From: Lyophyllum atratum
Taxonomy: Eukaryota; Basidiomycota; Agaricomycetes; Agaricales; Lyophyllaceae
Direction: 5' to 3'
Assembly: GCA_014905825.1 (NCBI GenBank)
Contig: JACGCN010000012.1
Span: 1,426,001 to 1,490,000 of the forward strand
DNA length: 64,000 nt
Below, piece by piece: positions 23,914 to 35,018 of this stretch (the first letter of the stretch is position 1; each line of letters begins with the position of its first letter). The notes under the pieces were generated by a model. It was given only the letters and a program-made list of their open reading frames with translations. It ran no database searches and was not told the origin of the DNA. Both the position numbers and the translations under genes were made by a program.

Positions 23914-25182
23914 TCCAGTTGGTGGAGCTGATACAAGCCGGGGGTGGGTGACACATTCAGCTGCCAGTGCTGATTATGATTTGTTCCTAGATTAGGAGGT
24001 GGAAGACATACCCATTCGGTTACCAACGAGATGATCGTTTTCAACTCCTTTACAGAGGTTTCCAGAAGCGTCTCCCTAAGTAGGAACGGGCGAGATTCAT
24101 AGTAAACAAAGTGTCGTCCGGCTTCTTCTTTCTGGACAAAGAAGACCCAGGTTTCACCGTCTGAAAGACAGAAGCGAACCTCATCGACGTTTCTATACCA
24201 AGGCGTCTAAGGCATGTTGCCGTTGAAAATGAAAATATTGGACTCACGGGATTGCTTTCAGCAACGCAATCGCCTGGCTAACAGCTTCTGGGATGTGTGA
24301 GGATAAGGGGGAACATTTCAGACGCTTATCCTCGACAAGGAACAGGCAGCCCTGCGCAATCCTGAGGGCATCATCCTTCGAGGCACCAGGGACAAGAAGA
24401 CGCTCTAAGAGAAGATAAATAAATGAGTGATAATACAAAACCTGACAGGCAGTAGGCAACCTCGGTTTTCTGGTTCATCGTTATAAAGAAGGACCCCATA
24501 ATTCACGCTGCGTGTGAGGTATAGCTCGAAGCCGGTGTTGCTATTACTGACGTAGACGCCATCCGAAGGACCGATTCTCATTTCAGGGAGGATAGCTACC
24601 TTCTTCCCCGGGTGCAATTACCGGTAACTTTGGCCAATGTTATCAGAATGGCATCCAGGATCATCCGCGAGCCCGGCTGTACTACGGCGACGATGTGAGA
24701 GGAAGGCGAGTAGAGGAGGTGAATAACTCACGTCCATGTTCACGTATGCGTAGATATCCTGAATACGGCCACGAAGGGTGGTGATCTCAGACACCGTGAT
24801 TTGGTCCATGTCATTGACAGACTGGTCGAGCAAGGAGGTGAATTTCAGCCATCCTTTCTTGACGCCTAGGCGTTCGAGTTGGTCTTCGTTCACGGAGGAG
24901 AAATCGAGTCGCTGGGAGGGAGCAGTCAAACACTGGGAGGTTTCAAGATGTATGTGTTGAGTGCGCACCGGCTTCTTTGCGTTGGCGAGTATCTCGTCCA
25001 ACGCCTCGACGTGTGTCATGATCGCTTGCACCTCAGTCGCTGTCTCCTCGATCCCTTCCAGTTCCTCCCTCAGTACTCAGTGCCGAAAGTCGACTCTGGG
25101 CAGCCGCCATCTTCCCGAGGTCGACGGTCGAGTCCTGAAGAATACGTTTGCGTTTGTGTCGTCGTGGGTGGGGTTCTGCCAT
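23910..25182 (-). CDS. Uncharacterised agaricomycete protein, with one-base frame slip (possible pseudogene)
   Basis: Exons read leftward from an ATG at 25,182. They give an N-terminal basic stretch (HKRKRILQDSTVDLGK), a helical region (EVQAIMTHVEALDEILANAK), SQRLDFSSVNEDQLERLG, TTLRGRIQDIYAYVN, KVAILPEMRIGPSDGVYVSN and SVNYGVLLYNDEPENR. Later exons give SHIPEAVSQAIALLKA, VDEVRFCLSDGETWVFF and ETLLETSVKELKTIISLVTEW. The pieces are coherent and splice plausibly. Between ..SALSTE and ELEGIEETATEV one extra G in a GGG run (near 25,066-25,071) shifts the frame. This is either a true frameshift, a sequencing error or a misjudged start. The last exon is uncertain (end 23,910 or 23,957). I know no function for this protein; no catalytic motif is evident. 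Confidence 0.5.
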
Positions 25183-26678
25183 CGTGAGTCTGACACTTGT
25201 TTTTCTCAGGCTTGGCAGACCGTGACTGTGGGACTCCGTAAGTGTACCACCCAGCCATTGTCAAAGGCCTCGTTCGACTCTGTTGGAGGGCGCTTGTTAC
25301 CGCTGGTGGCTTTTGGCTTCGGCTGCAGGGGAGGAATGTCAAGTCCTTGTAAGTAAGTCCACAAACTTTCTCCATAAGTTGCAAACCAAAGCCACCGCCC
25401 TCCCAAAACCCGTTTCAGACTTCAAGCTTCAAGCTTCAAGTTTCTCTGTTTCAGCCGGCCGCTACCGTGAAAAGTATCTTCGGGTATTTCTAACTATGGA
25501 CGCTACCCTACTGGTTCAATTCTACACCTGTTGACTCCCGATAGCCCATTGACAGGCAGGTGCGAGATGTATAAGAGGCTAGAGGTATGACTCTAGTCGA
25601 CGAGAGGACCTACCTGATACCATGATCTAGACAGCTTCAATCCTTCTCATCAACTGCTCATTACCTTGCTAAGCCAGAGAACAATGGCGAGCAGTATCCC
25701 ATCGGCCTTGTTGGCATTGATCGCAGGTACGTACGAAGCGGGTTTCTTGGAAGAACTGCGGAACTGATTCGACCTCATCGTGGCCTAGAATCTGCCCTCG
25801 GCGACATCTTGTCAGCCTCTGGATCGTCGTAGTATTCATCCTAGCATCATTAGTATATCTAAAGCTATCGGAAATCACGGCAAAGAATCGAATACAGACC
25901 TGAGCTCTCGGTCAGCTGCGGCATAACGAGGTACGTATCTTGGTAAACCTTGGCTCGTACTTTTGTAACAAATGCCTTGCCCTCGAAACCAAGGGAATCC
26001 GTTTCAGTGTCGAATTTGCCCACGAACTGAAGAGGCGAAGTCTCTTATTTTCTTGCGGATATTTTAATTGGTAACGAACTTTGTGCATCATGTGTAACTT
26101 GGCGAACTCTTGTGGCTCAGGTTTCTGGACATAACAAGGCACGGTTCAAACGCTGTTTTTGAAGTGGCCCTGATCTTCCGTGACATCCGGGAAGATGTCC
26201 CCCCCATAACTCCATGGGCAGGCTGCTATCTTCGTGAGTAGGTATCGAGCGCCGCTTCCCTCCTGATAATGACGTGTATGCTTATCGTTCATCAAGACAG
26301 ACTTGAGCCACCCGTTAAGCAACAATCCATGCAATAGATGGTGTCATACTTCCCGACCGTCTCGGTAGCTGTTCTGTCAACATATACAGCACAATAAGAG
26401 CGGCCTCAAAGCGCAACCGAATTACGGTGGCAGTCATTCACAAATACGCACACAAGTGGATACAGAAGCTGTGTCGTATCATCGTCTGATCTTCCGGTGG
26501 GAACTAAGCGCTTCTGACTATTGAATTCCTTGACAGCGAGTTGTCGATTTGGGAACGAATTCTAGGTTATGTCACCACGTTGCTCTGCTGACCATGAGGG
26601 TTAATGGAGTAAGTGTACCATGGAGCTGGTGTATAACAGGGTGCGTGCATTTCCTATCCTCGTCCACCTCGTACAGCG
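25183..26678. other. Spacer upstream of P450 copy 2
   Basis: About 1.5 kb. Short frames on both strands (25,912-26,142 and 26,146-26,334 on the minus strand are the longest) carry no recognisable domain. A small AAGCTTC direct repeat occurs near 25,420-25,440. Confidence 0.35.
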
Positions 26679-28804
26679 ATGTCTCAAATCCTCCCCATCC
26701 TTTTCAGTGGTGCAGCCATAAGTTTCTTCTGGATCAGGGCTACTCGCAAGAAACATCCACCTCTGCCACCTGGACCACCAGCTGAACCAATCATTGGTCA
26801 TTTGCGACAGATACCACCGGAGAACCAAGAAAATATGTACTACGAGTTGGGAAAGACCTATGGTGCGTTTGAACCACTCACACGCATACCTGACACACGT
26901 CGTGCTGAATCTCGGAAGCCAGGCGATGTCATGTATCTTCATGTTCTTGGGAGGCCAATCATCGTTTTGAATAGTGTCGAGGCCGCCGTAGACCTTCTGG
27001 ATAAGAGGAGCGCGAATTATAGTGACAGACCTAGATTTGTCTTATTCGAACTGTATGAAGCGATGTTCCATTCCTGCATTTCCGCTCTAATTCATGCACA
27101 GCATGGGATGGGTGAGGTCCCTCACGTTCACGGGCTACGGCAAGATATTTCAGAAACACCGAAGGATGTTGCACCATTACCTTAACGAGAACAAATGTAC
27201 CACGTACCAGCCCATCCAGACTCGAGAGGCTCATGTTTTTCTCCAAAACATCTTGTCGGATGAAACTAATCGCGATAATTTCATAAGAAGGGAAGTCTAT
27301 TTCTTATATTTGCCCGCCTAGGTCCTAAGTGTGACCACTATTTACAGGTTCTCGACTGCAATTATAATAAGGATTGCCTACGGACATCAAATCACGTCGG
27401 ACGATGATCCTTATGTATATGTTACAGAAGGCGTTAGCCATGCGCTCAGCAACATGGGACCGCCCGGGGGCACACCAGTAGACTTTTTCCCAATCCGTGA
27501 GTCTCGTATTTGTCGACAGACCTTGGCTCCTAGTACTCATGTCGTCAACAAGTGCAATACTTTCCCGCTTGGTTCCCAGGCGCGTACTATGCAGGGTTTG
27601 CTCGTGACAATAAAGTCTCGATCGACACTATGCACCAGTACCCCTTTGAGCATATCACGAAGGAAATGGTCCCTGACTCCTCTCCCCACACTGTTTCTAT
27701 GTCTGATCGTCGCACTAGGCAAAAGGCACAGCAAAGCCGTCATTCCTATCTTATCATTTGGAGGCTTTGAATCGTGAAGGTTCTGACGATCCTGATGCCA
27801 CCTTGGACATCCAGGGCGCGGCTGGTATAATGTATTGCGCTGGCGCGGAGACGGTGAGCTATCCCGAGCTCCGTGGAATGATCTAATCATACCTCTGTCT
27901 AGACATGGTCTACTATGTCGTTTTTCTTTCTAGCCATGATTCTCTATCCAGAAAGTCAGGCCCAAGCCCAGAAAGAAATAGATGCGGTCATCGGTTCTGG
28001 ACGCCTTCCCGAATTCGCCGACAGAAATTCACTGTCATATGTGGAGTGCGTCTTACAAGAGACCTTGAGGTGCGCATTCCCACATGGGATCCGATATATG
28101 TCTGACGTCGATCTTGGAGGTGGTATGGTGCCGTTCCCTTAGGTCAGTCTGTTTGCTATTGTGCCTTGGCAGAGCCTTTTGATTGATCGGACATACACCC
28201 ACAGGCGTTCCGCACCGTTCTTTGGAGGATGATATATACCGAGGAATGTTCATTCCTGCGGGGTCACTCATGGTTGCAAATACAAGGTGAGCTTCTCTTC
28301 GCTTGTCATGGCACGATACCTGGATGCTTATTGATGATTTGTATCTAGGGGTATGACCCTCGACGAAAAGGTTTACGCGAATCCGCATGCCTTCAATCCT
28401 TCTCGTTATCTTCCCAAGCCAGAAGGAAATAACGAACCACATCCTAACGGACCCTTTGGTTTCGGTCGCAGGTATGTTCCGTTACAGTGTTCATCACGAC
28501 AGATTAAGAACCAGAGTAGGATCTGTCCAGGGCGTCATCTCGCTGATGCTAGTCTTTGGATCGTCATGGCGTCTATCTTGGCGACATTTAACATATCGAA
28601 AGCTATTGGCGATGATGGGAAGGAAATTACTCCCGAAATAAATTTGAGTTGCGGTATCACGAGGTAATGTCGCCGTTCTTTGGTGGCGTACTAACTGACT
28701 GATCTTCCTACAGTCAACCCAGCCCCTTCCAATGTCGTATCCGACCTCGAAACGAGCAGGCGAAAGCCTTGATTATACAAGCGGATACGTGGGATAGTTA
28801 CTAG
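26679..28804 (+). CDS. Cytochrome P450 monooxygenase, copy 2
   Basis: Complete and intron-rich. The start at 26,679 gives an N-terminal membrane anchor (MSQILPILFSGAAISFFW), a basic stretch and the hinge PPLPPGPPAEPIIGH. It continues GDVMYLHVLGRPIIVLNSVE, MGWVRSLTFTGYGKIFQKHR, FPAWFPGAYYAGFARDN and AGAETTWST (I-helix). The K-helix ETLR is spliced through a GTGCGC..GGAG intron to RWYGAVPLGVPHRS. FNPSRYL and the heme loop FGFGRRICPG follow, the last made by splicing 28,470 to 28,520. The final exon ends ..QADTWDSY and TAG at 28,804. It shares exon boundaries and most motifs with copy 1 on the opposite strand. Expected in the ER membrane with cytochrome P450 reductase; the substrate is unknown. 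Note AGAETT here versus AGADTT in copy 1. Confidence 0.85.
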
Positions 28805-29399
28805 CTACTTGATAGTAGTTGTTCCTGTCATCGTGACTGACCGAGCATTTCTCATGAATCAGAGCACCAGCCAGGATGCATGACCGATCTAATGACCGGA
28901 CAGTATACCGGGATTCTTGAACCACACACGTGTGAAGTAGCTTAAAATCAACTGTGCGCCAGCCCGTTCCATACGGGCCAAGGTCTATGCCGACCAACTA
29001 CTTGTCCGAACATCTGAGGTGACTCACGGTGGTTAAGACTTCTCTGAGTCGTCGGACTTAGACATTTACCCTACATAGCTGAGGGACGAATCTCAATCCG
29101 GTCACCGAATCGATAGACTTGGTGATGAAACTATTGAAGGCATGGATCGACTCGGGGTTTCTGCTCATGCTATGATGTTGTCATCGACTTAGAGGGCGCG
29201 AAATTCAAACACAATCAGATGGGTCAATGAGACGCCGGTAGTTATGCATTCATGTAAAGTCCACGTGGCTAACAGTAAGACAGATAGATTAAAAGGAAAA
29301 TGCATCACGTCTCCGTCAGTGGGCCTTGAGCACCACTTGGCTGCGAAGACAGAGTGACTAGTACTAGTGTGGACAAAATGATAGCGTTATATGATAGAC
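28805..29399. other. Spacer downstream of P450 copy 2
   Basis: About 600 bases with no open frame of interest and no recognisable element. Confidence 0.35.
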
Positions 29400-29404
29400 A
29401 TTAT

Positions 29405-30010
29405 AGGGAATCAGAATAGCGATGTGAGAGTAATGAAGGGAGAGAATGCAATGATGATGATGATAGCAGAACAAATGAATGATGGGTTCGTCGAAGAACG
29501 GTAGTAAAGTGATGGTGGTTAGTGAGGACTGTCGAGGCAAACTTCTGCAACGAGAGGTGTCCAGAAAAGAACCGCGAAGGATGCGGAGTGGGGTCACAGG
29601 AAGAGCCGCCGGTGCCCGAGGCAGTCGGCTGGTGTTGATGAGGATCGCGAGAAGTGGTTGGGGCATAAGGAGCCGATAACATGGATAACAGAACGATGGC
29701 GATGCAGGAGCTGGTATGTTGGATGCGATGGTATGAAGATGATGATATGAGAACAACTGGATGACTGGTTCCAGGGAGAACGATAGTGAAGAAATGGTGG
29801 TCAATGAGGACGGTCGCGGGGAACTTGCGCGACCAGAGATTCGGTCTGTCGCGGTGGGGTCGCAGAAAGAGCCGCCCATCCCTGATGCGGGCGGTAGACG
29901 GTGATGAGAATCCTGCGAGGTGGTACGGGGCATCAAGAGTCCATGACAGGGGTAACAGAACGATAGCGATGTACAGTCTAGTGAATCGGATATGATGGAA
30001 AAGAGTGAGG
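29405..30010. repeat. Diverged tandem repeat, about 267-bp period
   Basis: The block around TAACAGAACGATGGCGATG (29,686) recurs as TAACAGAACGATAGCGATG (29,953). A weaker third match lies near 29,410. Interspersed ATGATGATG runs and a shared GAAGAGCCGCC-like core appear in both main units. The period is a multiple of three, and a 219-codon minus-strand frame (30,023-29,364) runs through both units. Its composition is Pro/Ser/His/Leu-rich without a domain, so coding is doubtful. It lies just downstream of the HMG-box gene. Confidence 0.6.
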
Positions 30011-30094
30011 TGATATGAGTCATGCAAGTGGATGGATGGATGTTGAGAGAATAAGCCTCGCAGCGGTGGCCTCAACGTTAGTGAGAGTCATCAT

Positions 30095-31638
30095 TCAGAA
30101 AGAAGGCCAGCTCTGTACGTCCCAACCCTGAAGAACGGCCGAGGTCGGGGCTTCAATGCCGGGAGCGTTGAGATATTCGGTCAGCGGGGTGGCATCATCA
30201 AAAGGGAGGGTGAACCCGAAGACCCCTTCGTCGCCCGTGGGAAGGGCCGAAGGCCCAGATGCATTGGCTGGGAATGTGAAGGGCTGCGCAGCAGGACCCG
30301 CGAGGAAGGCGTTGTAGTCATAATGCGTGCAGTCACCACTGTCGGTGACAGACGGCGCGAGATTGAGGTTTCCCCATTGGGAGAAGTCGAGGTCCTCGAC
30401 GTTGAAAGAGCTCATCTGGCCCATCTGCAAATCGGAAGGACCGGGAGGTAGCTCGTTGAGGTCGAAGTGGGCCAGAGCATCCGCATTGAAATCGAACGGT
30501 AGCAAAACCTGGCTTTCGCGGGTGCTGGCGCGCATCTCATCTATATCCTTCTCCAGCTTTAGGTACATCTCTTGCTGGTCAGCCGGTCCACGCTCGCAAG
30601 AAGAAGGCTGCGGCATATTGAACTGGAGGTATCCCTGAATCGTCGTTAGTTACTAACACCACACCGAAAGTCGATGAGGACTAGACGCGTACCTCAGGGG
30701 CATCGCCCTCATTTGCGTGAGCTTCGATCGCGTGGCACGCCTGCCCGCGATGAACCAGAGGCTGAGCAGAATAAGGAGAAAAATCCTGCAAGTAATCTAG
30801 TGCGTTAGTTCTCGAACTGCGAATCAAGAGTCATCACACGCACACCAAGAGGCTCCCCCTCATATCCTTGAGCTTCATGCGCAGGATGCGCCTGCGCCGC
30901 CTGCCCCAGGCCGTACGCCTGCTGAAAGAACAAAGCACCATAGTCTTGCTCGACTTGCGACGTCGCCGCGTTGAAAAACCCGCCTTGCTGATTCGCCGCA
31001 GGATTAGCCGACTGCTGTAGCTGAGGGCCACCAGCATGCAGGCCATAGTGGTTGTAATCATCGCCCAAACCGAGCATCGCATCGACAGCCTGGGTCGCTT
31101 GAGGTGTGGTCGGGCATTGATCAGGACCTGCCGATGCAACGCACGACCTCTGACCCTTTTGCTTCTTCCCCCGCACCTTTTTTCCTTGTCCCGCCTGTGC
31201 CCTATCCTTAGCCTTTCCCCGCACCGGCTTGTACTTATACCCAGGGTATGCTATCTCGTGCTCAATCTTCTTCACCCCAGCGACCCCCTCATAGTAACCT
31301 CTCACTGCATGAGGCACGTTCTTCCAAAGCGACCCAGCCATTTCAGAGACATGCCTCATGGCGTCCTTAAGATGATGGCCGTTCGCGTGCAATTCGTTCA
31401 ATATGTCGCCTCGAAATATGATAAACGAATTTGGGGGGCGGGGGATATGGCCTCCCTTTCGAACGCGCACCTTCTTGATGGAAGGTGCATCGAGATGAGG
31501 TAAGGTGGCGAGAAGGGGTAAGGAGAGTACTCTCGAGATATAAGCGTTGACGAAGGTGGGGCGGAGTGCGGGGTGCGAGCTGTTGGTTGTCGCGCCGAGA
31601 ACAGGGTCAGGCGAAGTGTCGCGTCGGACGGGGGGCAT
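30095..31638 (-). CDS. HMG-box transcription factor (MATA_HMG-like)
   Basis: Three exons: 31,638-30,844, 30,785-30,693 (31 codons) and 30,634-30,095 (180 codons including stop). The HMG box spans IPRPPNSFIIFRGDILNEL, then a stretch ending AMRHVSEMAGSLWKNV, then YYEGVAGVKKIEHEIAYPGY and KYKPVRGK. This is the usual mating-type-like HMG form with the PGYKYKP end. A strongly basic Lys/Arg/Gly tail (RGKAKDRAQAGQGKKVRGKK) follows and would act as nuclear localisation and DNA-contact sequence. The rest is Gln/Ala/Pro-rich and acidic, typical of activation regions. The ATG at 31,638 (MPPVRRDTSPDP) is preferred; an upstream in-frame ATG at 31,686 also exists. Likely a nuclear regulator of sexual development or mating response, by family resemblance only. 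Confidence 0.8.
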
Positions 31639-31686
31639 ATTGTGAGGAGATGTGCAGGACGAAATGTAGGAAAGGAAACGCGTCAA

Positions 31687-33203
31687 TGAAGGTGGGATGA
31701 AGAGAAGACGCGGTTGTTTAGGTTGAGCGTGTTAGAGCCAGTGATCGTGTTTGGTTCGTCTGTGGTGCTGCACGTGGTTATTTCTGGCCATGACCACTCC
31801 AGCTTATAACTCCGGAGCGTTGGCCAAAGCGGTACGATTACATGCCACATGCCACCCTAGCTTGACGTTACTAAATTGGCCTGGTGTCAAAGCGGGACAG
31901 ATAGACCTTTTCTTTCCAGAATCGCGCTATGAGTGGTAGTCGTGGTAAGTTGGCAGAAAGCGATGGTAAGAGAGTTCTAGACCAGACGATAGAACGGAAC
32001 GTCCGCTGAGAACAGTTTGAAAGGTCCTGTCGGCACCACACTAGAGCCAAACCAACATGGAGGACAAGAAAATTCGTGCATTAGGGAGTATGATGCTACA
32101 TCAGTTGACCAGAGGATCGTAGTGCAGGAACTGATGAAGTCACGAAGCAGCGTGGTCACGACCATGAAGCCACTATAGCGAACATCCGACTGGTTGGAGA
32201 CCGAAGCATGACTGGTGCATCAACCCAGATATGTGGGCAGCGCAGTCCAACGGAGGATCTAAGGTGAACCTCGGGTCTCTATGGACGCCCGGAAAAGTGA
32301 TCAAGGTGTTTCCGCCGTAGCAGAAATTCTATAGAACCTTCATCAGTGGGTCGACCATCTCTGCTTCGCAGTGAACGCACCTCGTCTCCAGCCAAGCTGG
32401 CCAATCCGTGGTCGACTTTTCCTTTCAGCAATTCGGTGTGGGACCTCCCTACACCCATACCGTTTATTGGATGCACAACTCAGCCGAAACGCTGACAAAT
32501 AGATGTCAATGACAATCTGGGTAAGTTATATTTTTTTACCATTCTATGGACACCGAACTGTTGTACAACTCCGAAATCCCTACAGGCCATTCTTGCTGGG
32601 ACTTGATCAGAAATTCGGAGGACCAAAGGTGACGCGTCCAGGAGCAAAAGATGCTACGTGGCGGTCAGCATCAAGCTTGGGATACGGATATTGGCCATTA
32701 CACTCCATTTTCTGAATACCCGGAGCTATTGGTATGTCATTGGGCTGCTGCCTGGGCGATATAGCGAGGGTAGGGAACTAAGCCAGGGAACTGATCGTGA
32801 TTGGATCGTGAACGGGTCGACGTGAGTGGCTATGCACATCAACTTCACACGATAGAAAAAGTTATCTTATCGCAGCTTATCGCTGGAACCGACCAACTCC
32901 TCCTTCCCCTCCTTTGAGGGAGTCGCCTGTGACCTTGCGACGCAAATTCCCGAAAAACACAACGCTTTTTGCACAAAGCCCTGAGGCAAATCTCGTCAAG
33001 GAACTCCGGTCTCGTGACAGTTTCAACCGTTCTATCTGTCCTTCGAATTTGCTACCTCTGGAAATTCATTACCTTGGTCAACCCACCTCCAGCTTGCATC
33101 CGATATAGCCATTACTAACCAGTCTGTACAGACGAACATAATTCTGCGGTATATATATCATCCAGGTCAAATTCCGAACGCATACCATCACCTCTAGATT
33201 ACC
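31687..33203. other. Intergenic region between HMG-box gene and F-box/LRR gene
   Basis: About 1.5 kb of short, motif-free frames. It contains the HMG-box promoter at its left end. Nothing else was recognised. Confidence 0.4.
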
Positions 33204-35018
33204 TTAGGGCGTACATACTCCGAAATCTGATCCATACTTGGCATTCAAGCTTTCCACCGTCGTCTGCGCAGCTCTAGCAGCAGCCTTGGAATTGTCTTCT
33301 GCTGGATCGATGTAGCATCGTGCGTAACGAATGCTCGATGTCCTTTGGTTTTCCGCTCCTTCCTGCGTGAGACGCGTCTCGAGAAGATCTATAAATGGTC
33401 CAAGGGCGTCCATCCTTAGACGGCAAGTAAGACGTCGAAGCCGGGGAAGAACTTCTCCACTGGCAATCCGTTGTATATCGGACGGGTCGATCAATAGCTT
33501 GGTACCTTTGAGTTCCTCCAGAGAGTCCAGAAGCGGGAGAAGTCTGTCAAGGGCTTCATACTCCCCGGGAGATGTATCGCAAGTTAAGGAGAGCAAAGAA
33601 CATCCCGATTGCGTTATCATGTCGGAGATCAGTTCAGCAGGAATCGGGTAGATACCAGCGCACACGACGTTCAGTGATGTCAGGGCTGGCACCACCAAAT
33701 TCTTCATGATGAGGGAGTTGCCGAGGGGGAGGCGGATGGTTAGGTTTGTTAGGTGAGTTAACATGATACCGCCAGTCCAAAGATCCGGTGAGTCTGACCG
33801 GACTCTGATACTAGGAATATTGACTGAAAGCTCTTCGACATGCAGACATTCGCAAAGCATGTCATACGTATCCCAAGGCGTTTCAATGCCTCTCAAACGG
33901 AAGAAACGAATGGTGGTGAGCTGCGCCCATGGGAACAACAGTCCGGCCAAGGAATGTGGTTCTTCAAGGCTTCCATCAAGCTCGAGGATTCGTAGATGAA
34001 ATAAATGTAGCCCGCTGACGACTACTGCAGTATCCGGGTCACGGCTCAAGGTAGCAGAAAGCTCCTGGAGTTTGACACACTGCTGAAGAATATCGTTTAG
34101 ATATGAAGGTGTCAAGTACCGAAGGCCTTTCAAGAGGAGCGAGGACAATTGATGCCATGGAATGGGTAAAGGAAGAAGAAGAGGCGCCACAAAGTGGCGA
34201 GTACAGATTTCGACCCGCTTGAGATTGGCGGCGTGGCGAAAGATGACGGCCCTGTCAAATTCGGGTAAAGGCACGCCCTCTCGATGCACGCTCGAGAAGT
34301 CCAGCCGCATCGACGTGAGTGAAGTCAATGCATTGGGTGGAGCCTGAAATAGCTTCGAAAATGCGATTATATCGGTGTGAACGCGGAGGTCCTTTATACG
34401 GGGGAGGATGGGGAGGACAAAATCGTCGAAGATTTTGTCTGAACACAACGAATTGTCCACATGCAGGCCGACGTACAAGGGCCCACTAGCAGGGAGGGCT
34501 AGACGGACTCGTGATATGAGTTTCGAGAATCTCTCAGCACGCATAGTCCAGGGATATGAAATAACGACTTTGTTCCAAAGATTTGCCTCGGACAACGCCA
34601 CACGTCGCCACTGGGAGCAAACCTCAAGTAGCACGAACGGGGAGCGGGAGAGGCTTCTAGGAAAATCCAGCCAATCTCCAGCCATTGTCCAAACGAAGAT
34701 TTTGGCGAGTAGTTCAGGTGAAAGCTCCTTGTGGGGCGCGAGCGCAATCTGAATCTTGGAAAGGCGCTGCTCAACGGCGTCGCGCCTGGCGAGAAGTGAA
34801 GCGATCTCCTGATCCAAGCATGATAATGATCTTTCCGTGTAAAGCTCGACACCTCTAGCGCGCATCTTCTCTTGATCTGTGAGGATGTTACTATTTGTTG
34901 CCCCAGCGTCGAATTCGAGCTTGTGAAGTAGCGCAAGGTCTTCAACCTTCAGATTTTCCATTATTTCACCCGGCGGAGCTTTGCAAGCGATAGAGATCTT
35001 CGTCAGCTTCGATGTCAA
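33204..35018 (-). CDS. F-box/leucine-rich-repeat-like protein
   Basis: A single uninterrupted 604-codon frame. An N-terminal coiled region (LSCLDQEIASLLARRDAVEQ) precedes an F-box-like segment LSPELLAKIFVWTM.., then SPFVLLEVCSQWRRVALSE and NLWNKV. These are the standard agaricomycete F-box words. The rest consists of leucine-rich repeats of irregular length (LTSLTSMRLDFSSV, LSSLLLKGLRYLTP, LRILELDGSLEEPHSL, LTNLTIRLPLGNSL, LRRLTCRLRMDALG). Such proteins act as substrate receptors of SCF ubiquitin ligases through Skp1; the target is unknown. The start could be 35,018 or the in-frame ATG at 34,961 (MENLKVEDLALL), which is closer to the usual family beginning. No intron is needed. Confidence 0.8.
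   Translation of the reverse strand: MTSKLTKISIACKAPPGEIMENLKVEDLALLHKLEFDAGATNSNILTDQEKMRARGVELYTERSLSCLDQEIASLLARRDAVEQRLSKIQIALAPHKELSPELLAKIFVWTMAGDWLDFPRSLSRSPFVLLEVCSQWRRVALSEANLWNKVVISYPWTMRAERFSKLISRVRLALPASGPLYVGLHVDNSLCSDKIFDDFVLPILPRIKDLRVHTDIIAFSKLFQAPPNALTSLTSMRLDFSSVHREGVPLPEFDRAVIFRHAANLKRVEICTRHFVAPLLLPLPIPWHQLSSLLLKGLRYLTPSYLNDILQQCVKLQELSATLSRDPDTAVVVSGLHLFHLRILELDGSLEEPHSLAGLLFPWAQLTTIRFFRLRGIETPWDTYDMLCECLHVEELSVNIPSIRVRSDSPDLWTGGIMLTHLTNLTIRLPLGNSLIMKNLVVPALTSLNVVCAGIYPIPAELISDMITQSGCSLLSLTCDTSPGEYEALDRLLPLLDSLEELKGTKLLIDPSDIQRIASGEVLPRLRRLTCRLRMDALGPFIDLLETRLTQEGAENQRTSSIRYARCYIDPAEDNSKAAARAAQTTVESLNAKYGSDFGVCTP

Noticed and set aside
29720..29755. CRISPR-like short repeats
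   Set aside because: GATGAT runs are simple sequence, with no regular repeat-spacer pattern; a fungal nuclear genome would not carry an array.
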